Shown: positions 8,510 through 17,476, counted from the first letter of the stretch. The stretch is 64,000 nt of DNA from Rhizobiaceae bacterium (GCA_016742175.1 JACVCH010000015.1:1-64000), one strand, 5' to 3'. Numbers and translations are program-made. The notes: generated by a model from the letters alone, not told the origin.

Positions 8510-8740
8510 TTTGAATTGCCCCTGTGTGTACAGAAAACTCTACGGGACATACCGGGCTTCAAGATCCGGTTCGACGGAGCGGCATCATGCCTGTGACATC
8601 CCCTCATTTGAGCGTCAGTCCGTCGTGCCTCGTGATTCATAGGCACGAGGTCTTAACGAGATGTTTCACAGGTTGCTTATTTTCCGGGCAATCAGGATTT
8701 TCTGGATGGGAGGCCACTTTTTCGGCGGCTGATGCTGGCG
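8510..8740 (-). promoter_or_regulatory. Flagellin upstream region with an inverted repeat
   Basis: This non-coding stretch separates the flagellin start from a dispersed repeat. It contains a perfect 8-bp inverted repeat, tcgtgcct (8623-8630) and aggcacga (8641-8648). An overlapping alternative pairing is cctcgtg (8628-8634) with cacgagg (8644-8650). It is centred about 125 bp before the flagellin start. It could be an FtcR or other activator site, or a leader hairpin. No sigma-28 or sigma-70 promoter could be assigned by eye. Confidence 0.35.
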
Positions 8741-8864
8741 TCATCCCGGCCGCAGTCGAGCGCAGCGAGACGAAGAGCCGGGAACCATTCCGTGAACTTA
8801 AATGTCACGGCATGGGTCCCGGATATCGCTGCTGCGCTTCGCTTCGCAGCAATTCCGGGATGAC
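8741..8864. repeat. Dispersed palindromic repeat, copy 1
   Basis: The element is bounded by tcatcccggc and ccgggatga. An inner hairpin is formed by ccgggaaccattccgt (8779-8794) and acggcatgggtcccgg (8807-8822), with two mismatches. A second copy with a perfect inner hairpin lies at 39710-39840. It starts just behind the fliP stop, so as RNA it could act as a 3' structure for the fliP operon. Confidence 0.65.
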
Positions 8865-8882
8865 CCCCCCGTTTGGACGTCG

Positions 8883-9617
8883 TCAGGAAATCGATCGAAC
8901 CAGGCTGCCGACCAGCAGGTTCCAGCCGTCGATCAGGACGAAGAACAGGATCTTGAAGGGCAGGGCGACCACCGTCGGAGGCAGCATCATCATGCCCATG
9001 GCCATGGTGATGGTGGCGACGATCAGGTCGATGACGAGGAAGGGCAGGACGATCAGGAAGCCGATCTCGAAGCCGCGGCGGATTTCGGAGATCAGGAAGG
9101 CGGGGACGAGGATGCGCATGTCGACCACCTCGCCGCCCGCGATCGCCTGGCCGCGCTCGGCGGCGAGGTCTGCGAAGAGCGCGAGGTCCTGGTCGCGCAC
9201 GTTGCGCAGCATGAATTCGCGGAAGGGCTGCGCGATCTCGGTGACCGCGGCCTCTTCGCTGATTTCATTGTTGATCAGCGGCTGGAGACCGTTCTGCCAG
9301 GCGCGGTCGAAGGTCGGCGACATGACGTAGAAGGTCATGAAGAGCGACAGCGAGATCAGGATCAGGTTCGCCGGCGTCGAAGGCAGGCCCATGCCGGCGC
9401 GCAGGATCGACAGCGCGATGACGAAGCGGGTGAAGCTCGTCACCATGATCAGGATGCCCGGCGCGACGGAGAGGACCGTCAGGATGCCGAAGAGCTGGAT
9501 GATGGTCCCGACCGTCGAGCCGTCGGCCTGGCCGGTGATCGCGCCGAGGTCGAGTGTCTGCGCCTCGGCGGGCGCGGCCAGCCAGAGCAAGGCAAGAGCG
9601 TAAGCGAAGAGTTTCAT
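8883..9617 (-). CDS. fliP: Flagellar export gate protein FliP
   Basis: 244 residues with an N-terminal signal peptide (MKLFAYALALLWLAAPAEAQ) and four hydrophobic segments. The conserved FliP signatures are present, including SVAPGILIMVTSFTRFVIA near residue 50 and FLIVLPFLVIDLIVATITMA near residue 190. FliP forms the core of the flagellar type III export gate with FliQ and FliR, which are not in this window. It is the last gene of the minus-strand basal-body operon and its start overlaps the fliL stop by four bases. Confidence 0.95.
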   Translation of the reverse strand: MKLFAYALALLWLAAPAEAQTLDLGAITGQADGSTVGTIIQLFGILTVLSVAPGILIMVTSFTRFVIALSILRAGMGLPSTPANLILISLSLFMTFYVMSPTFDRAWQNGLQPLINNEISEEAAVTEIAQPFREFMLRNVRDQDLALFADLAAERGQAIAGGEVVDMRILVPAFLISEIRRGFEIGFLIVLPFLVIDLIVATITMAMGMMMLPPTVVALPFKILFFVLIDGWNLLVGSLVRSIS

Positions 9618-10105
9618 TCGAAGAGCAGCGTCCGGATCAGGACGCCCTTTACCTTGCCGTCGGAGCGGATGCGGGCGATGTCGTCGAGGTCGGCCTTGAA
9701 GTGGCGGTAGCCCGAGGCGCCCTCGATCTGGTGCGGCTTGATCGTGCGCACGAAGGCGAGGATGTCCTGATGGACGGCTTCGCCGACGAGTTCGTCGACC
9801 TCCTGCTCGAACAGAAGCGTGGTTTCGAGCCGCGCCCAGACATCGGCCGGGGCGGCAAGCGCGGTGGTGATGGCGGGCAGCGGCAGGATCGCGAGGCTCG
9901 ATTCATGCTCGCCGGACTTGGCGTCCGCCATCGCCTCGGCCGCTTCGGCCTTGGCGGCATTCGCCTCCGAACCCAGCATGTCGCCGAGGAACCAGCCCGC
10001 GCCGACGGCACCGGCGGTCAGCACCAGGAAGACGATCCCCGTCACGACGGCGGAGCCGCCCTTCTTCTTCTCGCCCGTCTTGTCTTCGATCGCTGCTGCG
10101 GCCAT
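9614..10105 (-). CDS. fliL: Flagellar basal body-associated protein FliL
   Basis: 163 residues: a short cytoplasmic N-terminus, one membrane helix (about 18-40, SAVVTGIVFLVLTAGAVG), and a periplasmic domain ending KGVLIRTLLFE, typical of the FliL C-terminus. FliL surrounds or supports the stator units. The start follows AGGAGA. It sits between flgH and fliP, the usual rhizobial order. Confidence 0.9.
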   Translation of the reverse strand: MAAAAIEDKTGEKKKGGSAVVTGIVFLVLTAGAVGAGWFLGDMLGSEANAAKAEAAEAMADAKSGEHESSLAILPLPAITTALAAPADVWARLETTLLFEQEVDELVGEAVHQDILAFVRTIKPHQIEGASGYRHFKADLDDIARIRSDGKVKGVLIRTLLFE

Positions 10106-10116
10106 GTCGCGATCTC

Positions 10117-10821
10117 CTAGAACGGAAGCACGGTGTCGACGACCTGCTGGCCCCAGGTCGGCTGCTGGACCTCGGAGAGGCGTCCGCGGCCGCCATAGGA
10201 GACGCGCGCCTCGGCGATGCGGTCATAGGCGATGGTGTTGTCGGCGCTGATGTCGGACGGGCGCACGATGCCGGCGATGGTGAGGATGCGCAGTTCGGCG
10301 TTCACGCGCACTTCCTGCGAGCCCATGATCAGGAGATTGCCGTTGGGCAGGACGTCGGTGACGACGGCGGCGACGCGCATGTCGATCTGCTCGGAGCGCT
10401 CGGTGGTGCCGCGGCCGGCGCTCTGGCTGTTGCCCGAGGCGGTCAAGTCTAGCCCGCCGCCGGTGGAGGCGGCCTGCCACGACGCGTTGCCGGAAAGGCC
10501 CATCGTGCGCGCCGAGGTGCGGCGGCGGTCGGATTCGTTGTTCAGTTCGGCGCGATCGTTGATCGAGATCAGCACCGTCAGGATGTCGCCATTGTCGAGT
10601 GCGCGGGCGTCGGTGAAGAGGCGGCTCTGGCGGTCGTCCCACAGCGAGGACTGGCGCACCTGCGGCGCATCCGGATTCGGATAGGTCATGGTCTGCCGGG
10701 TGCCGGAGACGACGCCGTAGCCGACCGGCGTAAGCTTCGGCTCCTTGCCGAGTTCGGCGGTCTGCGAGCAGCCGGCCAGGACGAGAAGCGAGAGGGCGGC
10801 AATGCCGTGGCGAACGATCAT
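10117..10821 (-). CDS. flgH: Flagellar L-ring protein FlgH
   Basis: 234 residues with a lipoprotein signal peptide and lipobox LAGC (Cys18), so it is anchored in the outer membrane. The conserved middle reads LWDDRQSRLFTDARALDNGD and ILTVLISINDRAELNNESDR, typical of FlgH. It forms the L ring around the rod. The start overlaps the motE stop (ATGA). Confidence 0.95.
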   Translation of the reverse strand: MIVRHGIAALSLLVLAGCSQTAELGKEPKLTPVGYGVVSGTRQTMTYPNPDAPQVRQSSLWDDRQSRLFTDARALDNGDILTVLISINDRAELNNESDRRRTSARTMGLSGNASWQAASTGGGLDLTASGNSQSAGRGTTERSEQIDMRVAAVVTDVLPNGNLLIMGSQEVRVNAELRILTIAGIVRPSDISADNTIAYDRIAEARVSYGGRGRLSEVQQPTWGQQVVDTVLPF

Positions 10822-11312
10822 GACGGGTCCTTCTCGCGCGCGGCGCTCGCCATGATCGACGTCACGCCGGCCGCGGCCTTCGTTTCCATTTCATTCATGA
10901 TGATGCCGGCCTTGCGGGCGTCGAGCTTCATCAGGATGCCGGCGGCAAGCTCCGGCCCGAGTTCGGTCAGCCGCTCGGCGGCGGCGTCGGGACGCATGCG
11001 GCCGTAGATGTCGACGATATTGTCCCGCGCCTTGGCGAGGAACGTCTCGCGGCGCGAGAGCCATTCCTCGTATTCGGCGCGCTTTTCCTCAAGCGCGGCG
11101 ATGCGCGCATCGACCTCGGCCTGAAGGTTGCGCAACTCTTCGGCCTGGAGCGCGTAGCGCTGGTCTCGCGCAGCGTCCGTGATGTTGGTGCAGAAGCGCT
11201 CGACGTCGTTCGAGGCGACCGGGGTTTCCTGCGTGGCCGCGGGGCCTGCGAGGAAGAGGAGGCAGGCGGCGGTGGAAAGCCGCAACGTGCGGGAAAGCGT
11301 GAGATGTGTCAT
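10818..11312 (-). CDS. motE: MotE-family periplasmic chaperone
   Basis: 164 residues with a signal peptide (LRLSTAACLLFLAGPAATQ), a coiled-coil segment (about 55-100, rich in Glu, Arg and Leu: LRNLQAEVDARIAALEEKRA) and a C-terminal MgtE-N-like helical part (LTELGPELAAGILMKLDARK). In Sinorhizobium a protein of this family in the flagellar cluster, MotE, stabilises MotC in the periplasm. Its place between flgI and flgH matches what I recall there. A Cys near residue 41 could give the disulfide dimer reported for MotE. Family call firm; the chaperone role is by homology. Confidence 0.82.
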   Translation of the reverse strand: MTHLTLSRTLRLSTAACLLFLAGPAATQETPVASNDVERFCTNITDAARDQRYALQAEELRNLQAEVDARIAALEEKRAEYEEWLSRRETFLAKARDNIVDIYGRMRPDAAAERLTELGPELAAGILMKLDARKAGIIMNEMETKAAAGVTSIMASAAREKDPS

Positions 11313-11320
11313 CGCGCGGC

Positions 11321-12424
11321 CTATTGCACCACCAGCTCGGCCTGAAGCGCGCCGGCGGTCTTGATGCCCTGGAGAATGGAGATGATGCCGTCCGGCTTGA
11401 CGCCGAGACGGTTGAGGCCCGCGACCAGCGTTTCGAGGTTCGGGCCGTCGAGAAGCGCGACCTGCGCATCCGGCTGGTCGACCTCGATCTGGGTGAAGTC
11501 CTCGACCGCCGTCTGCCCGTCCGTGAACGGGTCGGGCTGGACGACCTGCGGCATCTCGGTGATGCGGACCGTGAGCGAGCCGTGGCTGATCGCGACGCGG
11601 GCGATCTTGACGTCCTGGCCGATTACGATGGTCCCGGTGCGCTCGTCGACGACGACGCGGGCGGGCGTGTCGGACTGGACGACGAGGTTCTCGATCTCGG
11701 CGTAGAAGCGGGCGGTGGACACGTTCGCCGGCCGGGTGATCATGACGGTGCGCGCATCCTGCTCGGCAGCGACGGCGGTGCCGAAGCGCTGGCGCGCATA
11801 GGCGTTGATCGCGTCGGTGATGCGCACGGCGGTTGAGAAATCGGGGTTGCGCAATTGCAGCGTCAGCGTCGCGTCGCCGTTGAACGAGCCGGGCACCTGG
11901 CGCTCGACGATGGCGCCGTTCGGTACGCGGCCGGCGGTGGGAACGCCCTGCGTCAGCGTTTCGGCCGCGCCCTGCGCGGTGAAGCCGGAGACGATAACGC
12001 CGCCCTGCGCGACGGCGTAAATGTCGCCATCGGGCGCGCGCAGCGGGGTCATGACGAGCGTGCCGCCCTGCAGCGAGGCGGCATCGCCCATCGAGGAGAC
12101 GTTGACGTCGATGCGGGCGCCGGACTGGACGAAGGCGGGCAGGTTGGCGGTGACGATGACGGCCGCGACGTTGCGCGAGCGTGCGGCCGAGCCCTGCGAC
12201 GCGATGCCGAGATTTTCCAGCATCGCGCGGATCGATTGTTCGGTGAAGGGCGAGTTGCGCAAGCTATCGCCCGAGCCCTGCAGGCCGATGACGAGGCCGT
12301 AGCCGACGAGCTGGTTGTCGCGCGCGCTCTGCAGCGTCGCGACATCCTTGATGCGCGAGGTCGCGCCGGCCGGCAGCGCGAAGGCTGCAAGCGCAGCGAG
12401 GATGGCGATGGCGATGCGCTTCAT
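11321..12424 (-). CDS. flgI: Flagellar P-ring protein FlgI
   Basis: 367 residues with a signal peptide (MKRIAIAILAALAAFALPAG, then ATS). The FlgI signatures follow: SRIKDVATLQSARDNQLVGY, LVIGLQGSGD, and DERTGTIVIGQDV near residue 280. It polymerises into the periplasmic P ring around the rod. The start overlaps the flgA stop (ATGA), which fits coupling with its own chaperone FlgA. Confidence 0.96.
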   Translation of the reverse strand: MKRIAIAILAALAAFALPAGATSRIKDVATLQSARDNQLVGYGLVIGLQGSGDSLRNSPFTEQSIRAMLENLGIASQGSAARSRNVAAVIVTANLPAFVQSGARIDVNVSSMGDAASLQGGTLVMTPLRAPDGDIYAVAQGGVIVSGFTAQGAAETLTQGVPTAGRVPNGAIVERQVPGSFNGDATLTLQLRNPDFSTAVRITDAINAYARQRFGTAVAAEQDARTVMITRPANVSTARFYAEIENLVVQSDTPARVVVDERTGTIVIGQDVKIARVAISHGSLTVRITEMPQVVQPDPFTDGQTAVEDFTQIEVDQPDAQVALLDGPNLETLVAGLNRLGVKPDGIISILQGIKTAGALQAELVVQ

Positions 12425-12879
12425 GATGCAGAGACCCGGACCGTGCCGTCGGCCATGACGACGCCGGAGACGACGGCGCCGGAATCGAGGTTGCGGATGC
12501 GCACGATGTCCCCGGTCGAGCCCGGCTGCAGCGGGACGCCGGTGACGGAGATGACGAGCGGGCCCTGCACGAACTGCATCTCGACCGGCTTGCCGGCCTC
12601 GACGACATAGGCTTCGCGCAGCGCGGCGACTGCAACCATGCGGCCGGGGAGAAGCGTGTTCTTCGCGACCTTGCCGGCGAACTGTTCCATGTCGAGCGCA
12701 TAGATCGTCGGGTTGGGAAGCTCGCGGCGCAGCGGCACGACTTCGAGCAGGTCGAAGCCGATTTCCTGGCCCGGATAGATGACGCGCGTCGGCACCACGA
12801 CCGTCTCCTGCGCGGCGGCAGCGACCGGCGCGAGGAGGGCGAGTGTTGCGAAGGCGATGCCGATCATGCGACGCGACAT
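12421..12879 (-). CDS. flgA: P-ring assembly chaperone FlgA
   Basis: 152 residues with a signal peptide (IGIAFATLALLAPVAAAAQ) and one SAF-type domain (about 25-150). The C-terminal FlgA pattern is VQGPLVISVTGVPLQPGSTG followed by DIVRIRNLDSGAVVSGVV. It is short compared with E. coli FlgA (about 219 residues), which is usual for rhizobia. It helps FlgI form the P ring in the periplasm. Confidence 0.92.
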   Translation of the reverse strand: MSRRMIGIAFATLALLAPVAAAAQETVVVPTRVIYPGQEIGFDLLEVVPLRRELPNPTIYALDMEQFAGKVAKNTLLPGRMVAVAALREAYVVEAGKPVEMQFVQGPLVISVTGVPLQPGSTGDIVRIRNLDSGAVVSGVVMADGTVRVSAS

Positions 12880-12885
12880 GGCGTC

Positions 12886-13674
12886 TTACCTCATGTTCTG
12901 CGAAACGGTCGCCGCCATCTGGTCGGCGGTGGTGATGACCTTGGAATTCATCTCGTAGCCGCGCTGGGCGTTGATCAGCTCGGTGATTTCGCGAACCGGA
13001 TCGACGTTGGAGCTTTCGAGATAGCCCTGGCTGATCGTGCCGAGACCGGCGACGCCGGGCAGGCCCTGCACCGGATCGCCGGAGGCGGCGGTCTGGCGGA
13101 AGAGATTGTCGCCGAGGGGCGCGAGGCCCGCATCGTTGGCGAAGGCGACGAGGTTCAACTGGCCGAGCTCGGCCGGCTCTTCCTGGCCGGGAATGCGGGC
13201 GAAGACCTGGCCCGAGCCGTTGACCGTGAAGTCGAGCGCGTTTTCCGGCACGACGATGTTGGGCAGGACGCGCATGCCCTGCACCGTCACCACCTCGCCC
13301 TCGGCATTCAGGTTGAACGCGCCGGCGCGGGTGTAGAGCACCTCGCCGTCGGGCCCTTCGATCTCGAACCAGCCGCCGCCCTGGATGGCGAGGTCGTGCG
13401 TGTTGCCGGTGGTCGCGAGCGCGCCCTGCATGTGGACGTTGCGTACGGCGGCGAGCTTGACGCCGAGGCCGAAGCTCGCGCCTTCCGGCACGACGCCGGT
13501 GTCGGCGCGCGCGGGCACGCCCTGCAGGCGGTCGACCTGGTAGAGGAGGTCGGTGAACTCGGCGCGGGCCCGCTTGAAGCCCGTCGTGTTCAGGTTGGCG
13601 ATGTTGTTGGCGATGACTTCGAGATTGGCCTGCTGGGCCGTCATGCCTGTAGCCGCGATGGCGAGCGCTTTCAT
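12886..13674 (-). CDS. flgG: Flagellar distal rod protein FlgG
   Basis: 262 residues, close to the usual length (about 260). The N-terminal rod motif [20 protein letters not shown] and C-terminal motif [20 protein letters not shown] are intact. It builds the distal rod. It is part of the flgB-flgC-fliE-flgG-flgA-flgI series. Confidence 0.96.
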   Translation of the reverse strand: MKALAIAATGMTAQQANLEVIANNIANLNTTGFKRARAEFTDLLYQVDRLQGVPARADTGVVPEGASFGLGVKLAAVRNVHMQGALATTGNTHDLAIQGGGWFEIEGPDGEVLYTRAGAFNLNAEGEVVTVQGMRVLPNIVVPENALDFTVNGSGQVFARIPGQEEPAELGQLNLVAFANDAGLAPLGDNLFRQTAASGDPVQGLPGVAGLGTISQGYLESSNVDPVREITELINAQRGYEMNSKVITTADQMAATVSQNMR

Positions 13675-13687
13675 GGTGTCGTCTCCG

Positions 13688-13999
13688 TCAGATCTGCATG
13701 CGGCTGATTTCGAGGTAGGAACTCACGATCTTGTCGCGGATCGCGATGGCGGCCTGGAGCGACTGCTCGGCGCTCATGACGGCGTCGACCACTTCGCGCG
13801 TCTCCAGCCCGCCCTGCATCCCCTGGAAGGAGGCCTGCTCGGCGTTCTGAAGCTTGCCGATGGTCGCCATGGCGGTGTCGCCGAGGGCATCAGTGAAGCT
13901 CTGACCGATGGAGGGCGCCTGCGCGGGCTGCGCGAACGCGCTCTCGAAGGGCTTGGCGGCGCCGCCAACGTTCTGGAGGCCGGGTATCGCAGTCAGCAT
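13688..13999 (-). CDS. fliE: Flagellar hook-basal body protein FliE
   Basis: 103 residues, the normal size. The C-terminal half shows the FliE pattern [20 protein letters not shown] and ends YLEISRMQI. FliE joins the MS ring to the rod. It overlaps the flgC stop by one base. Confidence 0.93.
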   Translation of the reverse strand: MLTAIPGLQNVGGAAKPFESAFAQPAQAPSIGQSFTDALGDTAMATIGKLQNAEQASFQGMQGGLETREVVDAVMSAEQSLQAAIAIRDKIVSSYLEISRMQI

Positions 14000-14415
14000 C
14001 AGGTGCTCCGCATCAGGTCGATTGTCATTGAAATGAGTTCGCGGGCCTGCTTGATGACCTGCAGATTGGCGTCATAGCCGCGATTGGCCTCGCGCATGTC
14101 GGCCATTTCGATCAGCATGTTGACGTTGGGCATGCGCACATAGCCGTTCTCGTCCGCCGCCTCGTGGCCGGGCAGGTATTCGAGCGGGAAGGCCGTCTGG
14201 TCGTTGGCGATCGAGGAGACGTTGACGAACGAGCCGCCCGAGGCGCGGTCGAGTTCGGCGGCGAAGGTGATCGTCTTGCGCTGGAACGGGTCGGCGCCCG
14301 GCGTCGAGGCGGTCGACTGCGCGTTCGCCATGTTTTCCGAGACGATGCGCAGGCGCTCGGACTGCGCGCCGAGCCCGGAGGCGGCGACCTTCATCGATGT
14401 GAGAAGCGGGTCCAT
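13999..14415 (-). CDS. flgC: Flagellar proximal rod protein FlgC
   Basis: 138 residues. The N-terminal rod signature [17 protein letters not shown] is present, as are the FlgC motif [20 protein letters not shown] and a C-terminus with [16 protein letters not shown]. It forms the proximal rod with FlgB, FlgF and FliE. It starts four bases after the flgB stop. Confidence 0.95.
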   Translation of the reverse strand: MDPLLTSMKVAASGLGAQSERLRIVSENMANAQSTASTPGADPFQRKTITFAAELDRASGGSFVNVSSIANDQTAFPLEYLPGHEAADENGYVRMPNVNMLIEMADMREANRGYDANLQVIKQARELISMTIDLMRST

Positions 14416-14419
14416 TCGC

Positions 14420-14800
14420 TCAAGCCCTCGTCGTCATCAGATACATGCGGTGGAAGGCTTTCACGATGCCGGTGTTGAGCTCCAGCCCGCGGCGCACTTC
14501 GCCTGCCTTCATCAGCTCTTCCTCGATCGCGACCGTGTTCTTCGAGGGCAGTTCGGCGCCCGAGACTTCGTTCTCGCGGATCTGGAAATCCTGGCTGGTG
14601 GCGCCGAGCGAGACGTGGTTGACGTGGGTCTGCTGCAGGGAGACGCGCGTGTTCGACAGCACCTGCTCGAAGGGCTCGACATCCTTCGACGCGTAGCCGG
14701 GCGTGTGCACGTTGGCGATGTTGCCCGAGACGGTCGCCTGCCGGACGGAAAGCCATTTGGCCTGTTCGGAGGCCAGCGAGAACAGGTTGACTGGTTGCAT
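14420..14800 (-). CDS. flgB: Flagellar proximal rod protein FlgB
   Basis: 126 residues, with the FlgB N-terminal pattern [20 protein letters not shown] and [15 protein letters not shown]. It ends in helical [15 protein letters not shown]. It forms the proximal rod. Its ribosome binding site (GAGGA, seven bases before ATG) is buried in an 8-bp hairpin at 14805-14827, so translation may depend on opening that structure. Confidence 0.94.
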   Translation of the reverse strand: MQPVNLFSLASEQAKWLSVRQATVSGNIANVHTPGYASKDVEPFEQVLSNTRVSLQQTHVNHVSLGATSQDFQIRENEVSGAELPSKNTVAIEEELMKAGEVRRGLELNTGIVKAFHRMYLMTTRA

Positions 14801-14804
14801 GCGT

Positions 14805-14827
14805 GTTCCTCGATCTTGACGAGGAAC
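14805..14827 (-). promoter_or_regulatory. Hairpin that covers the flgB ribosome binding site
   Basis: On the minus strand the arms GTTCCTCG and CGAGGAAC pair perfectly over a seven-base loop, four bases before the flgB ATG. The right arm contains the GAGGA ribosome binding site. Sequestration is read directly from the sequence; a regulatory role is inference. Confidence 0.5.
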
Positions 14828-14862
14828 CTAGCGGGCCAGTCTTGCGTCAGCCTTGCGGATGG

Positions 14863-15402
14863 TTACTCGACGGTAAAGATCGACCCGTTCGAATTGACGA
14901 GCACCCATTTTCCCTCGCGCTGCTCGATCGAGGCGACGGTGGTCGCGTCAGGCAGCGAGGAGCCGGGCTGGACGACGAAGAGACCGCCATCGTCCTCGAT
15001 CATGGCGCGGCCATTGGCGACGTGGACGAGGCGGTAGACCGGCAGTTCGGCGGGGAAGGGCTGGTCGGCGACGGCCTCGCGCGGCGCGTCGGCGCCGGGC
15101 GTGCCGGTGGCGAAGAGGTCGAGCTCCATCACCGGAAACTCGTCCGGCGTCATCGGCGACATGACGAGCGGCGGCTGCACCGTCGACGGGTCCGGGCGGC
15201 CGGGCGTCATGTTGCCGGAAAAGCGCATCTGCGGCGGGGCGAACTGGTCCTGGTTGAAGAACACATACCAGGGGAAAACCGCGCAGGCGAAGGCGAGGCC
15301 GAGCCCGCCGGCCGTGATGACGAGGTCGCCCTTGGTCAGCCCGCGCCGGTGGAGGAACCGCTTCCAGGCCGTGTCGTGGGGATCAGTTTGCAGCGGCTGC
15401 AA
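14863..15402 (-). CDS. Single-pass membrane protein of the flagellar cluster, function unknown
   Basis: 179 residues. A charged N-terminus is followed by a single membrane helix (about 28-50, LVITAGGLGLAFACAVFPWY), then a Pro-rich periplasmic stretch and a C-terminal small beta-type domain (about 120-179). It overlaps the fliI stop by 20 bp and sits where fliJ is found in many bacteria. It is not a soluble coiled coil and so is not FliJ. I recall a similar unnamed gene here in rhizobial clusters. The C-terminus recalls modules that monitor assembly or bind glycan, but no family can be named. Confidence 0.75.
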   Translation of the reverse strand: MQPLQTDPHDTAWKRFLHRRGLTKGDLVITAGGLGLAFACAVFPWYVFFNQDQFAPPQMRFSGNMTPGRPDPSTVQPPLVMSPMTPDEFPVMELDLFATGTPGADAPREAVADQPFPAELPVYRLVHVANGRAMIEDDGGLFVVQPGSSLPDATTVASIEQREGKWVLVNSNGSIFTVE

Positions 15403-16747
15403 CGGGTTGCTCCTTGGGCTTCAGGCCGGCGGCCAGATCGGCGAACGGGTCCTTCGACGCGCCGTCATGGGGGGATTGGGCGAGGGCGGCGTAGACCAGC
15501 GGCACCTGGCGCACGGCCTGGTCGAGTTCGTGGTCGGCGCCCGGCTGGTAGCCGCCGAGAAGGCGGATGTCGCGCGTGTCCTCGAAACGGGCGATCAGCG
15601 CCTTCAGCATCGAGACCAGCTTGCGCTCCTCGGGCGACCACGCCTTGGAACTCAGGCGCGAGATCGAGGCCAGCGGATCGACGGGCGGATAGCGGCCCTG
15701 CTCGGCGATGGACCGTTCGAGGACCACGTGACCGTCGAGGATGCCGCGCGTGGCGTCGGCGACCGGGTCGTTGTGGTCGTCGCCGTCGATCAGCACCGAC
15801 AGGATCGCAGTGATCGAGCCTTCGCCCGCGGGGCCGGGGCCGGCGCGTTCGAGAAGCTTCGGCAGGTCGGTGAAGACGGAGGCCGGGTAGCCGCGCGCGA
15901 CGGGCGGCTCGCCGGCGGCGATCGCGACCTCGCGCAGCGCATGGGCGTAGCGGGTGATGGAATCGAGGACGAGAAGCACGCGGTCGCCGCGGGCGCGGAA
16001 ATATTCGGCGACGCTCATCGCCGTCTCCGGCGCGCGGCGGCGCATCATCGCGCTCTCGTCGCTGGTCGAGACGATCGCGACGGTCTTCTCGATCGCCTTG
16101 CCGATCGTGTCTTCCAGGAATTCGCGCACCTCGCGGCCACGCTCGCCGATCAGCGCGACGACGACGGTGTCGAAGGCGTCGGCATTGGCGAGCATGGCGA
16201 GGAGGGTCGACTTGCCGACGCCGGAGCCGGCGAAGACGCCCATGCGCTGGCCGTAGCAGAGCGGGGTGAAGATATCGATGATCTTGACGCCGGTGCGGAA
16301 CGGCTTTTCGACGCGCTGGCGCGACATGGCGGCGGGGGCCGAGCGCGCCTTGTCCGCCGTTCCGGGCGCGACGGGGCCGAAGCCGTCGATCGGCCGGCAG
16401 AGCGCGTCGATGGCGCGGCCGCGCCAGGAGACGTCGGGCGACAGGCCGAGCGGGCCGACGATGGTGACCGTCTCGCCGACGCCGGCATCCGCCGAGCGGT
16501 CGAAGGGCGAGACCATGACGCCGGAGGAGGCGATCTGGACGACTTCGCCGAGCTTCAGCCCCGCGCGCGAGCGCAGTTCCACCACGTCGCCGAGGCGCGC
16601 CGTGCGCGTCAGCCCGTCGACCATGATGTGGGTGGCGGTGACCTCGGTGACGCGCCCGCCCGTGCGCACGAGCCCGTCGGCGTCGGCAAAGCGCAGATGC
16701 AGCCGTTCGAGCGCTTCGAGCGCGGTCGGGACCGGGGTCGATCTCAT
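15383..16747 (-). CDS. fliI: Flagellar export ATPase FliI
   Basis: 454 residues, normal length. Walker A is GSGVGKST (174-181), and a Walker B-type segment reads RVLLVLDSITR (near 267-277). The F1-beta-like fold is complete and ends in the helical domain with LDQAVRQVPLVYAALAQ. It powers unloading of export substrates at the cytoplasmic side of the gate. It follows flgF with one base between them. Confidence 0.96.
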   Translation of the reverse strand: MRSTPVPTALEALERLHLRFADADGLVRTGGRVTEVTATHIMVDGLTRTARLGDVVELRSRAGLKLGEVVQIASSGVMVSPFDRSADAGVGETVTIVGPLGLSPDVSWRGRAIDALCRPIDGFGPVAPGTADKARSAPAAMSRQRVEKPFRTGVKIIDIFTPLCYGQRMGVFAGSGVGKSTLLAMLANADAFDTVVVALIGERGREVREFLEDTIGKAIEKTVAIVSTSDESAMMRRRAPETAMSVAEYFRARGDRVLLVLDSITRYAHALREVAIAAGEPPVARGYPASVFTDLPKLLERAGPGPAGEGSITAILSVLIDGDDHNDPVADATRGILDGHVVLERSIAEQGRYPPVDPLASISRLSSKAWSPEERKLVSMLKALIARFEDTRDIRLLGGYQPGADHELDQAVRQVPLVYAALAQSPHDGASKDPFADLAAGLKPKEQPVAAAAN

Positions 16748-16748
16748 C

Positions 16749-17468
16749 TTACGAGCCGAGCGCCTTCACCGCTTCGTCGAGCGAGGTTTCGGAATTGCGG
16801 GTCAGGGCAGCCATGTTCTCGAAGGCGCGCTGGACCTGGATCAGGCGCGTCATCTCGAGAACCGGGTCGACGTTGGAGTTTTCCACGAAGCCCTGCATCA
16901 CGCCGACGTCGATGCTGTCGACGACGGGTTGCGGCTCGGTCGGCGGCACGACGCCGGAATTGCCGTAGCGCACGAAATCGGCGCCGGGGGTGAACTCGAA
17001 CAGGCCGATGCCGCCGACGAGATTGCCGCCCTGGCGGATGATGCCGTCGGCGGAGACGACCGGCGGGCCGGCCTGCGGATCGAGAAGAATCTCCGCGCCG
17101 CCGGCATCGACGACCGGATGGCCCTCGATCGAGACGAGCTGGCCGTTCGGCTGGATGGTGAAGCGGCCGTCGCGGGTCATGATCAGGCCTTGCGGCGTCT
17201 GGATGCCGAACCACGCCTCGCCCTTGATCGCCATGTCGAGCGGGTTGCCGGTCTCCTTCATGCCGCCCGAGACGGTCGACAGGTAGGTCTCGCCGGTGGA
17301 CACGAACGACATCGAGCCCTGGCCCATGCCGGAGACGAGATCCTCGAACTTCACGCCGGTGGCGCGAAAGCCGACCGTGCCGGCGTTGGCGACGTTGTCG
17401 GCGATGGTGGTGAGGCGACGCTCGAGGGCGACCTGCGATGAAAGGGCGACGTAGAGTCCGGGCTGCAC
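16749..17468 (-). CDS. flgF: Flagellar proximal rod protein FlgF
   Basis: 239 residues from a GTG at 17468 preceded by AGGA. Upstream in-frame ATGs would add unrelated Arg/Pro-rich sequence. The protein begins MQPGLYVALSSQVALERRLT and continues with the rod motif TIADNVANAGTVGFR. The C-terminal VENSNVDPVLEMTRLIQVQR is the FlgF/FlgG signature. It forms part of the proximal rod. Confidence 0.93.
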   Translation of the reverse strand: MQPGLYVALSSQVALERRLTTIADNVANAGTVGFRATGVKFEDLVSGMGQGSMSFVSTGETYLSTVSGGMKETGNPLDMAIKGEAWFGIQTPQGLIMTRDGRFTIQPNGQLVSIEGHPVVDAGGAEILLDPQAGPPVVSADGIIRQGGNLVGGIGLFEFTPGADFVRYGNSGVVPPTEPQPVVDSIDVGVMQGFVENSNVDPVLEMTRLIQVQRAFENMAALTRNSETSLDEAVKALGS

Positions 17469-17476
17469 GGCGTATC

